Origin: Lasiodiplodia sp. COLG20
Lineage: Eukaryota; Ascomycota; Dothideomycetes; Botryosphaeriales; Botryosphaeriaceae
NCBI GenBank assembly: GCA_009801085.1
Contig: VNWV01000009.1
Span: forward strand, 1,354,501-1,418,500
Length of the DNA stretch: 64,000 nt
Direction of reading: 5' to 3'
Below are positions 55,030 through 64,000 of this stretch, piece after piece (the first letter of the stretch is position 1; each line of letters opens with the position of its first letter). A model generated the notes under the pieces. The model made no database searches and was not told the DNA's origin. It was given only the letters and a program-made list of their open reading frames with translations. The translations under genes and the position numbers were made by a program.

Positions 55030-55943
55030 ATGGCCCGACATCCTTACTACCCGCAGGACCTTCAGCTGCATCATTACGCCGAGAACACTGTCGACCTGGC
55101 CTCCCTCTTTGCCGGCTTCGCGACTGGTGTTTCCATTATCCTGGGCGCTGCCTTGCTTCTTGCGCAAAGGCGCCGGCCGTCCATCAGTGCTCTCGATCGA
55201 TTCCTCGTACTATGGTTCGTGTTGTGTGAGTACCCCGGACAAAGCACACCACGCATGTCTTCACTCACTAACCCGTACCAGCTGGTTCCCTTCACTGCTT
55301 CTTTGAAGGCTACTTCATCTTGAATCATTCTCGTATGCCCGCCGCTCAAGATTTCTTTGGCCAGCTATGGAAGGAGTACGCGAAGTCCGATTCCCGCTAC
55401 CTGGCTGCCGACCCGATGGTCTTGACCCTCGAGACAATTACCGTGGTATTTCACTTTCTCATTTTGCCCTGGATCTATGCACACTCACTCACTATCGTAT
55501 AATAGCTCATCTGGGGCCCGCTTTCTTTTCTGACATCATGGTGCATCGTCTCTGAGTCGCCGCACAGGCTCTCGCTCCAGGCTCTTGTCTCCACCGGACA
55601 TCTCTACAGTGATACTTTGTATTATGTGACGAGTGTCTTGGACATGAGACGAGGTATTCTGCATTCTCGCCCTGAGGCGCTGTATTTCTGGGTGTACTTT
55701 GTGGCCATGAATGCATTATGGATAATTGTCCCTGCATGTAAGTGCATTCGATTAAATACATTGTGACATCTCTAACGGTTGCCGCCAGTCATTCTCTACC
55801 AAAGTATCACCGGATCTGCCCAAGCTGTTGTCACAGCGAAGAAGCTCACCCGACCTGGCCTCACGTCGGGATATCGCAAGGAAAATCCGAGAATAACGGC
55901 CATGAAAAAGTACAAGGCACTTGCCCGCTCCCAATCGCAATAA
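55030..55943 (+). CDS. EBP/EXPERA-domain sterol delta8-delta7 isomerase-like protein, 248 aa
   Basis: ER membrane protein of the emopamil-binding-protein family, whose characterised members move the sterol double bond from C8 to C7. Four exons fit: 55030-55225, 55282-55445, 55506-55737 and 55789-55943. Joins read FVL/SGSLHCFFEGYF, LETITV/LIWGPLSFL and IIVPA/FILYQS. Four membrane segments are visible, the first at about residues 25-45. Residues matching the EBP active site: His and Glu in SLHCFFEGYF, Glu and Thr in LETIT, and Asn/Trp in MNALWIIVP. The C-terminus is Lys/Arg-rich (KKYKALARSQSQ), fitting an ER protein. Most fungi use the unrelated Erg2 for this step, so this may be a paralogous or specialised activity. 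Confidence 0.88.
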
Positions 55944-56254
55944 AACCCCTCCATGATGGTTTCAACTTCTCTCGGCTATTATTACTCTATCGAAAGCGAT
56001 ATCGAGCGGCGTTGTCTCTGCTCAGGTGCGAGTGAGTTCCTTGTCATACGGAAAACGGTCTCACTAGTACCCTGTAGTGCGAAGACAGTAGATCGTTTTC
56101 GTGTAGCTAATTGAAATGAGGTACAAACGTTAGGCAATGAAAAGATACCATTGCTAAGGATCAAGGTTCATGAGCAGCATAAGGCGGTTCACTTCGTGAG
56201 ATATCAAAATATCGAAACGTTTCATAACTGACGTCTAGGAGAATAGGACATCAT
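55944..56254. other. Intergenic between convergent genes
   Basis: The 3' regions of the EBP-like gene (plus) and HET gene (minus) meet here. No other signal was seen. Confidence 0.45.
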
Positions 56255-58951
56255 TCACACAAGTGTCAACTCGCGAATCTCGAAATGCACAATGCTTCGG
56301 AGAAGCTCCACCTCAAATCCCTTCCAGATATACACCCCCTCCCATATCCAGGAATCATTCGCTTCGTCCTTGATGCAAAGTGCGACAAGAGGAGCTGTCG
56401 TAGTTGCATTGTCGCCTCTACCCGCCGATCCACGGTATGCGGTCCCATCTAGCGCCAGGGGTCGGATGACGAGGATGTCTTTTCCAGACTCCAAAAGAGG
56501 GAAAAGGTACCTCGTTGTATCGTGCCAACCAATGATCAACCAGTGGGGACATGTCTCCAACGTCGGCTGCCACACCAACCATTTGGCAACGAATCCGCAC
56601 TCTGTGATCATGCCGGGGACACTGCCGCCGCCATCATACGAATGGTATCCCCTCCAGGGAGAACCGCGCTTGTCACCTTCGAGGCTGTTTCTCAAATTTG
56701 GACTTGCGGGTGCCCAGCGGAAGCCTGGAGAAGAAATGGCTCCATGCGTGTGAAAACCTCTGCTCCACACAGCAAGCTCCATATGATCACCATATCCGTC
56801 TCGCGTGTTGCATGTCTGTGGGCGAGAAAAGATCCGGCCAGTTCGAACGAAGGCGTCTCGCTTGCTCTGGATGCAATGAATGGCGATGCGGCGAGCGAAA
56901 GAATAGCCAGGTCAATCGCTCCCTTGGCGCAGACGCTTCTCACTACTTCAACTGCGGGAATAATGCGGTCCTCCCCGCATAGCAGGTAGAGGTTTTGAGA
57001 GCCCCGGACTCCTTCGAGCAAGGTCCATGCACGCACGCTCCAGTCGCTGACAAGCCACGACGATAGCAATTTCTCAAGATCCTCGGTATTCTCACCATGA
57101 ACTGTGCACTCCATCACGTCCCTGTCGCACACAAGTGTGATCTTGGCACACTGGAATATGTTGTTGATGTTCCGGATTGCCTCTCTCCTCAGCTCCACCT
57201 CATTCGGGATACATGCGCAATCGATCCAGAACGAACCACAGCCGTGCTCCCTTGCGATCGCCGAGTACTTTCGTAACATACAAGAGTTTACTCCTGTTTC
57301 CGGGCGGCCTCCTTGACCGTGACTCCAGACGTGCGAGATTGCCATGGTGTTCTTCTCCGCTTTCGTGTACTGAATGGACGTATAGCCACCATCAATGGAT
57401 ATTTCAACAGCTCGTGGACTGGGCGTATGGATATATGACTCTCGGTCCCACTTCACCAGAGAGCAGGTCCGTCTATTGCACCATGAAGCGTGCATACTTT
57501 GATCTTCCCTTTCCGAATTCGCAAACCTCTGGCAGCGGTTTGAATCCCGCCCATCACAGGCCACAAATCCGCTTGGAGTGTTGATGCAACGCGGCTCCCG
57601 ATTACCGAACTTGGCGGTCAGGCGATGGAATAAGGTGCGGAAGTCCAAGTTGAGGGCTGCGCGATTCGTTCGGAGGAGCTCGAACGTCCAGCCGCAGAGA
57701 TATCCAAGCTCTGCATTATCCGCGACTGCGTCTTCTATCTCTGACACAATATTCTCCATCAAGTCGAAGCCGGCGACGGATAGGAGATCGAGCCACTGGT
57801 CCGGATTCTCCCCGTTGAGGATAGCAACCAGCGCGAGGTAAAACAGGAGCATGGTTGCACGCTGCCATGCAGTCCAAAGGAAAGATTGGCTGACGATGCG
57901 TGCAGCATGGTATTCTTTGGAGTACGGGCCGGACTGCAGCACAGCGTCCGAAACGAAATCACAGGAGTCCAAGTAGGCCGGCCGATTGATTTGCTTTGCA
58001 GCGTCAGCTATCGAGAAAGCGCTGTCGTGTATAGTGGCAGCAATCGAGTTCAGTGAAGCGAGGAACTCGACGTAGCGTTTCAGCTCTTGAGCAAATCCCA
58101 AATAGTAAGCACCCAAACTTTTCATGGATGCAATGGACTGGATGATCCGCAAAGTGGTCGAGTCGAACAGTCGGTTGACTTTGAGGTTTTTCCAGAGCTG
58201 AATGCGGTATACTTGAGAATCCAGGATATTGTACGGATCATCCTTGTTACCCGGTGGGATTCTGTCCAAGGGATCGTCTGATACCAGAAAACGGTTTAGA
58301 TACGCGTCCGGCACTGTCACTTTGTTCACGAGGTCTGGATCATCTTCCCAGGTGGGGTCCGCAAAGACGAAAGGATAGTCCGTGACGATGGCTTCCACGG
58401 TGCCTTGTGGAATGATGGGTAGACGTGGCAGTATATTCTTGAACTCGTTCAGTGTCTGCACGTGCGGAAATTGTGCGGCTGGCGCAAAGGTGAAAGTGGA
58501 ACTGAGCCTCTCGCTCATTCTGGAAAAATGGCCTCGAGGCTCAAGCGAGTCCACGAAAAACTGGAGAAACAACTCCATCACTTGCGGTGTTGAATGTGGT
58601 ACGATGCCTTCGGGCTCCGCTACCGGATCTTGTAGGACGAATGGCGTTAGCAGAGGAAATAGTATGAGGAGGTAAGGGAAGCAGAATATTTACGCAAGAA
58701 TGCCGTCCGAGCGGTCTCACCAGTTTTCGCCGATGGCTCCTCAGTCAGCCTGTATAGCTCCGAAATGACGGTATTAACCCTCCCGGGATCCTCAATAACC
58801 GGTATGCGGAAGAAGAGCTGCGGGAGGTCAGCAGATCCTGAAAATTCAATGATATGCTGATTCATACTAGGCGCCCTCGGTACTCCGGGCCAAAATAGGC
58901 GTAAAACGAACCCTCTTCGCTCGCTTCATCGCGAGCATCTGTTGTTGACAT
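56255..58951 (-). CDS. HET-domain protein with a shifted 3' reading frame
   Basis: Fungal HET-domain protein, a family in which some members trigger cell death on non-self fusion; most are uncharacterised. Exons 58951-58868 (MSTTDARDEASEEGSFYAYF), 58817-58694 and 58628 onward fit in frame. The HET core lies about residues 470-560: TMAISHVWSHGQGG, then FWIDCACIPN and RREAIRNINNIFQCAKITLV. The frame continues to DMVIIWSLLCGAEVFTRMEPF and stops at 56692, giving 714 residues. The family's usual C-terminal region (GFRWAPASPNL, YHSYDGGGS, DILVIRPLALDGT, SWIWEGVYIW) follows at once but in another frame, open to 56255. The segment between is shorter than in relatives I recall, so a deletion is likely. 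A 68-bp GT-AG intron could bridge the frames only by removing the WAPAS motif. Confidence 0.75.
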
Positions 58952-59466
58952 GGTTGAGAGCACTCTGTAGGTAGTCCAAGAGCACAGCTTATCCGGTGCA
59001 TCGCGGATAGAAACACTTGCGTTGCGGAGCAAGCTCCTCATGGGGCTGGAGCCGTTCTAAATTTAGCCTGCCTTCATCGGATAAAACTAGGGATACAACA
59101 GCCCAGACAAGTGAGAGTTGCATTTCGGCCCCCACGGCTTTTCGAGCGTCTCAGCGGAACAATCGACCCTACGTTTTCTTACGGTCATTATTTATCTTGC
59201 TAGAATGCAGTCAAAAAGCCAAGACAAATGGTAGGCATCTGCCCCGACTGTTCAAAGACCATGCCACGGTGCCTCTCTTGGCTTTCTTCATTGCCAAATG
59301 CTAACGATAATAATGCATTCTCCTTTGAAGCATATTTGCAAATTAAACACACTTCTATTCAGGACTTAAGTTTGGGATTTTTCAGATACTTGTGGTATCT
59401 CACCTCCTTCAAGCAAGCTTGATGCGTACGCTCCCGTCGCTTACTAACAACGGCCCCCTATTAGGG

Positions 59467-59553
59467 TTTACGAGCCGTGCACTCGAGTAGTGCGGCGCTA
59501 GTGCAAGGGTCGTATAGACATTTCCACTTTTGGTGTTTTACGAGCCGTGCACT
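59467..59553. repeat. 17-bp perfect direct repeat, 70 bp apart, with inverted echo
   Basis: TTTACGAGCCGTGCACT occurs at 59467-59483 and again at 59537-59553. Between them, at 59499-59512, AGTGCAAGGGTCGT is an imperfect reverse complement of ACGAGCCGTGCACT (11 of 14). The arrangement could be paired regulatory sites or a remnant of a small repeat element. Confidence 0.55.
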
Positions 59554-59786
59554 TGATTTGCGGCCAAGCTATACCAAATTAGGAACACGCCATCAACGTC
59601 TCGCAAGTCACGGACATGTTCCTCTCCTCTTTTGTGCTTTTGGCTTGACAAAATTCTGTTAACCTTGTACTGGTCAATGTTTCACTCGCTTAGTTGGCGG
59701 GCCGAGAATTGCGACGAGGAAGGTAAATCTCGGCGGCTCCTTCCTTCATCGTTGACATCCACATGACAGGCCTCTCACTCGACCAC

Positions 59787-59794
59787 TATATATT
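59787..59794 (+). promoter_or_regulatory. TATA box of the kinesin gene
   Basis: TATATATT lies about 150 bp before the kinesin ATG at 59939, followed by a CA/CT-rich leader. Sequence and spacing are seen; function is inferred. Confidence 0.45.
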
Positions 59795-59938
59795 TCACCC
59801 GATGTACACCCGCGTCTCTACATAAGGTAACACCCAGCCCCCCTTCCGCAGGCTCGATTGCCACGTCGCCTCCACTTCGCTGAGAATAACTCATTTCCCA
59901 CTTGCCTCTCGTTTCTGTCTTCGCTTCGCACACCAACC

Positions 59939-61868
59939 ATGGACCAATTTCTGATCGATAACACTCCGCTTTACCTCAAGCTCGTTGAGAAGTTCAAGCC
60001 GGCAGCGTCCAGAGCCGATGTAGCTGAGGATAAGGCAAAGCCCATCATAATCGGCGCTCGAATCCGACCAATGATTGAAGAGGAAAGCTCAAACGGTGCC
60101 GTGGCTAGTGTTTACCCACGCGAGGGCGAGCCGGGAGTCCTTGATCTCCATGAGTTGCGCAAGACTGTTAGGGGAACTGCGGCGTTGAGCGTAAGTTTCT
60201 GCAAGCATAAGGGTGCGCATGACTAACCAAGAGCAAGTCATCCAGCTTCCTCGTAGACAAGGTTTTCTCCCCAAGCGATACCACCGATGCGATTTACAGT
60301 AGTCTTGTGCAGCCTCTCGTGCCATGGGCGTGGTGCGGCGGTGTGAGCACTATTTTCGCCTACGGACAGACCGGCTCGGGCAAAACCTACACTGTTAGCG
60401 GCCTCGAACGTCTCGTTGCTCATACTTTGTTTTCTGGAGCTTTGGAAGGCACTCGCAACATCTTCATCTCCATTGTCGAACTAGCGGGAAACTCAGCCTC
60501 GGACCTTCTCAGCGCTCGAAAGCCGGTTTCTATACTGGAGGATTCATTCGGCACGACCCATTTGGCCGGAGCGTCGGAATACCACGTTGTTGACTCGGCT
60601 TCGTTGATCAAGTATATCGACTACGCTGCCTCGTTTCGTCAAACCGCCTCGACGCAGAAGAATGACTCCTCTTCCCGGTCGCATTCGATTTGCAAGATTC
60701 GGCTCGAGAATCCTTCTCTCCCGCAAGCCGATGACGGCTTGCTTTTCCTCGTCGACCTCGCAGGTTCCGAAGCGGCACGAGACGTGTCGGCGCATTCGTC
60801 CGAGAGAATGAAAGAGGCACGCGAAATCAACGCCAGTCTCTCCGTCCTGAAAGATTGCATACGGGGCAGTGCAAACCTGGACGGGCTCGGCGGACTTGTC
60901 AAACCAACAACTCCCGGTCGGAAGGCCTACATTCCCTTTCGCCAAACTGCCTTGACCAAGCTCCTCAAGCACGTCTTCGACCCAGCCGCGGGCCGGAGCT
61001 GCAAGACTGCCGTCATCGCGTGTCTCAACTCTAACCTTGCAGACGTGGCCGCCACCAAGAATACCCTGAGATATGCCGAGCTCTTGCGAATCACATCCCC
61101 GAAGACAGTGCCACTGAAATACGACCCAGCAAAACCAGTTACCTGGTCAAATCAACAGCTCAAAGACTGGATTGCGAATAACGTAAGTAGAATTTGGTCA
61201 CGACTCGCTTCTTTGTCACAAATAGAAGAGACTTACCGCCATCACAGTCGGGCACACCGCCAGTATCGGCCGACATACTCGCTCCTTCCGAATCCGGCAA
61301 GCAGTTGCTTCATTTGCCGGCTCCAGAGTTCATCATACGTTGTATCAAGACACCGGGTGTATCACAAGATCAGGTCGTAGCCTTCCAAGCCAAGTTCTGG
61401 AGACTCCACATCGATTCTCAGCGCACTCCTGCGGCCCACAGCTCGCGAGGCCAAGGCGTGGAGGATGACAAGCAACCCACCGATTCCTCGGCCGAACCGT
61501 CTGATGCGTGGGGACATTCCAGCCGTGAGCCTAAGCCGGAAACCGAGGCGCTTCCGTTCAAGCAACGCCTGCGTCCCGGCATGGTAGTCTCCTTGACTCC
61601 TCTCCCCGAGGGCTCCGGTAGCCCTTTCATAAGTGCCACCGGCCGCAATCTCGTCATGCTGTTGTCTGAGGAGATGGACTCCTCGGCGGCTGAGGCGTTG
61701 GATGCGGACATGAAAGCCTATCGCTGTGCCTTTGTGGCGCCGGGAATCATGCCTGGGGCGTTTGAATTACATCCTTGGCTGCAGTGCGTGGTTCACGAGC
61801 GCCACATGGATGCTGAGGTGATTCTTGAGTACGATTCGGCCACGCGATATTATTACGAGACTCTATAA
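59939..61868 (+). CDS. Kinesin motor protein, kinesin-13-like, 607 aa
   Basis: ATP-driven microtubule protein with an N-terminal motor. Exons 59939-60190, 60232-61182 and 61248-61868 fit in frame; the second acceptor (CCAAG before AGCAAG) is the only phase-matching one seen but sits close to its CTAAC branch site, so the first intron is less certain. Motor motifs: GARIRPM at residue 40, P-loop FAYGQTGSGKTYT, switch I NDSSSRSHSICK, switch II LLFLVDLAGSEAARD, and the helix EINASLSVLKDCIRG. Internal-motor kinesins (kinesin-13) share INxSLxxLKxCIR, which suggests that class. No coiled coil is evident after the motor. Instead a 200-residue tail ends in a compact domain (RPGMVVSLTPLPEGSG to YYYETL) that I do not recognise. 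Confidence 0.82.
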
Positions 61869-62169
61869 AGCGCGCGAGGGTAGTATTGCATCATGTAAGG
61901 GAATTAGCTTAGGAGCAATGACAAGATTGTAGAAAATTTTGTGTACCCATGGGGGGATAGTTGGGGACAGGGTCGCCCTTGGTATTTTCTTCTGGTGGCA
62001 ATTGGGCAGCGGCGGCATTCAACAATGTTTCCAAGGGTTATCAGTGGTCCGAACGCTCAGGTACCATGGGTCGGTCACACCCTGAGCATGCCCCCAAATA
62101 CACGTTCAGCCTGTATAAAAGACGGGCCTGCTCCCACTCAAGTACATGGCGAAAATTCACTTTATAAAA
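61869..62169. other. Intergenic with TATA box at 62114-62120
   Basis: 301 bp between the kinesin stop and RBR ligase start. TATAAAA at 62114-62120 lies 50 bp before ATG 62170 and only 26 bp before ATG 62146, which argues that translation begins at 62170. Confidence 0.55.
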
Positions 62170-63769
62170 ATGGCATCACAGCCGTTCAGATCCGACGGCC
62201 AACAGCACCATTCCCAGCCCACAACCGACGGACAAGCCGGTCATTGGCAATACCATCCGGCAGAAGGATGGCACTATAATCCACAAGGATATGCAACACA
62301 TTTTCCCGGATTACAGGTCATATTACCAAACCCGTGGTACCAGACACCAACATGGACCCCGCCGGCATTCTTCTATAATCCGCCAATCCCAAGCCCTCCA
62401 ACCCTGAGCCCTCCAACCTGGGGCCCTCCAATCTCGCGCCCTCCAATTCTGAGTCCTCCAACCCTGAGTCCTCCAATCCGGAGCCCTCCAACCCTGAGCC
62501 CTCCAACCCTGAGCCCTCCAACCCCGGGCCCTCCAACCCCAAGCACTCCAACCCTAAGCCCCCCACAGCCCCACTCCAGCAACACCAGCCGCGGCTCCTT
62601 CCGCACCTGCATCGGGTGCACCAAACACGCCCACTGCTACAAGTTCAGCGACGCGTGCAAGGACCACGCCTACTGCCGCGACTGCTTCAACCACTTCGTC
62701 CAGCTGTCCTTCGGCCCCTACTTCTACTACGACGAGAAGAATGGAATCGATCGCCGTAAAGTTCCCGCGTCCGCGTCCGCCAGCGCGACGACGACGACGG
62801 CGGCGGCGGCGTTCCCGCCGCGCTGCTGCGGCCAGCCCACGTCGCTGCCCGACGACGCGTTGAGGCTCGTGCTGGATAGGGAAGTCTTTCACATGTACGT
62901 CCTCAAGCGGGCGCGCAGCCGCTTGCCGTTGCGCGAGCGCACCCACTGCGCGGCGCCGGACTGCGGGACGTGGCTGACGTCGGAGGATGCTATTCGCGAG
63001 GATGGCGATGGAGGATGGACGGGAGGGAGTGGTGAAGAGCAGCAGCAGCAGCAAAACCAGGGAGTGGCGTCAAGGGAGCTCAGGAAGTGCAGCAGGTGCT
63101 CGGAACGGACGTGCACTGCTTGCAAGCAGTTGGGGAGCGGGCACCTGGACGACGAGTCTGGGAAGTGGAAGAAGTGCCCCGTAGACGAGGAGGCGAGGCA
63201 GCTCGAGAACATGGCCGGTGGTATGAGATGGACGAAATGCGGTGGGTGTGGGGTGTGGGTGGAGCGCTTGGGAGGATGCAATCACATTGTGTGAGTTCCT
63301 ACCTCTCGCTCCTTTCTTTTTTCCTTCGGACCGGGGACTAATGATCTGGTGTGGTAGTTGCCGCTGCGGTTACCAGTTTTGCTTCGTATGCGGCAACGAC
63401 CGGATCGCGTGTCGCGGCCACTCTTGGGATCCCAGCAACATGCGATACCATCCTCTACCTAGTCCTGAGCCCTCCAGATCCCCGCCGAGGCCCTCTTCGC
63501 CGGTTATAGCCCGCACTCCTCGCCCGCCCGCCCTTGGCACCGCAGCAGAGCCATCAACCCCGGCAAGCGAAGGGGGGCAGTACCTCAACTCATCCCAATC
63601 CCTTGGCTCCGCTTATTGGAGGAGGATGCTCGGAAAGAGAAATGCAGTGCCAACTTCAGTCCAAGAACCACTCTATTTTGGCTCGCTAAGGTCACAGCTC
63701 ACTCAATCAGTCTCCAATAACCATCGAACTATTAGAAGAATGCCTTCTTTACGCGAGCGAGATGAATAG
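62170..63769 (+). CDS. RBR-type E3 ubiquitin ligase with Pro-rich repeat, 510 aa
   Basis: RING-IBR-RING family ligase, which takes ubiquitin from an E2 onto a catalytic Cys of the last RING-like domain before transfer. Exons 62170-63290 and 63358-63769 join as GGCNHIV/CRCGYQFCF across a 67-bp intron. The first 150 residues are Gln/Pro/Tyr-rich and carry eleven 5-residue SPPTL-type repeats. Cys/His blocks follow: CIGCTKHAHCYKFSDACKDH with YCRDCFNHF, an IBR part (CAAPDCGTWL, KCSRCSERTCTACKQLGSGH), and RING2 TKCGGCGVWVERLGGCNHIV with CRCGYQFCFVCGN, containing the expected catalytic Cys. RING1 is divergent in spacing. The C-terminal 100 residues are Ser/Pro-rich and disordered. Start 62170 is preferred over 62146 because of the TATA position. 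Substrates are unknown. Confidence 0.87.
62394..62558. repeat. 15-bp coding minisatellite, eleven units
   Basis: Eleven consecutive 15-bp units close to CCCTCCAACCCTGAG encode Pro-Pro-Thr-Leu-Ser pentapeptides within the RBR ligase gene. Units differ by point changes (for example ATCTCGCG, ATTCTGAG and CCCCGGG endings). Three units are identical to the consensus, hinting at recent copying. Length is an exact multiple of three, so unit changes keep frame. Confidence 0.85.
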
Positions 63770-64000
63770 AAGAAGCTGAGAGACAGTGTCTTGGCAGGGG
63801 TTTTCATGCGGATGCTCAATGCGACAGTGTTGGGATCTTTTGTCACAATCTATTGATGTGTGGTGGAATTAGGACGACCCTCCAATTTAGTGTCCTTATA
63901 GCTCATCAGCTAGCCCTGCAAGTTGCATGATGGGGGAGGGAACTTGTCGTTAGTACGAAACTTTCTATGGTTCCCAACAACTTTATCTTTAAACCCATGA
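63770..64000. other. 3' flank of the RBR ligase gene
   Basis: This is the end of the window. It contains only AT-mixed sequence without coding or repeat signals and is presumably the 3' UTR and downstream spacer. Confidence 0.4.

Larger units (their letters stand above)
58952..59938. promoter_or_regulatory. Divergent promoter region, HET gene / kinesin gene
   Basis: 987 bp between two start codons on opposite strands. It holds a direct repeat at 59467-59553 and a TATA-like element at 59787-59794, both listed separately. Between them lies no coding sequence that I can support. Confidence 0.5.

Overview
The window is nuclear DNA of a filamentous ascomycete (Pezizomycotina). Most genes are split by short GT-AG introns of about 40-120 bp, and the genes lie on both strands, mostly with their own promoters. 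Fungal hallmarks are a HET-domain protein, a Dbf2/Sid2-type septation kinase, an FLC/TRP-like channel, a FRE-type ferric reductase and a GH28 pectinase. The class (Dothideomycetes-like) is only a guess from general gene content. There are about 24 protein genes, at least one decayed gene and one short inverted-repeat transposon. I recognised no tRNA, rRNA or CRISPR array.

Layout: 1-8 kb holds a GH28 exo-polygalacturonase running off the left edge and a ferric-chelate reductase, both minus, then about 3.4 kb with no convincing gene. 8-17 kb holds a 223-aa orphan, a 948-aa FLC/TRP-like channel and a 66-aa hydrophobic peptide. 17.5-25 kb (all minus) holds a hotdog-fold thioesterase, a GFA/CENP-V zinc protein, a secreted orphan and, after 3.7 kb of empty sequence, a CinA-domain protein. 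28-36 kb holds a tail-anchored orphan, acyl-protein thioesterase 1 divergent from an HhH-GPD DNA glycosylase, and the Dbf2-type kinase. 37-45 kb holds a 235-bp TA-flanked MITE-like element, mitochondrial fumarase, exosome subunit Rrp43 and a frameshifted membrane-protein gene.

44.8-56 kb holds a TRIP4/ASC-1 zinc-finger protein divergent from a PPIL1-type cyclophilin, then a 1271-aa single-exon protein with tandem Gly-rich repeats joined to a cytochrome-b561-like membrane region. Next come a cyanovirin-N-homology protein with coiled coils and a membrane segment, and a divergent EBP/EXPERA sterol-isomerase-like gene. 56-64 kb holds a HET-domain gene with a shifted 3' reading frame, a kinesin and an RBR E3 ligase carrying a Pro-rich minisatellite.

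The genes do not form a recognisable pathway cluster: housekeeping genes (fumarase, Rrp43, cyclophilin, APT1, Dbf2) are interleaved with fast-evolving accessory loci and gene-free stretches of 2-4 kb. Exon boundaries were set by hand from GT/AG signals, reading-frame arithmetic and family resemblance; no database search was run, and family names rest on motifs recalled from general knowledge.
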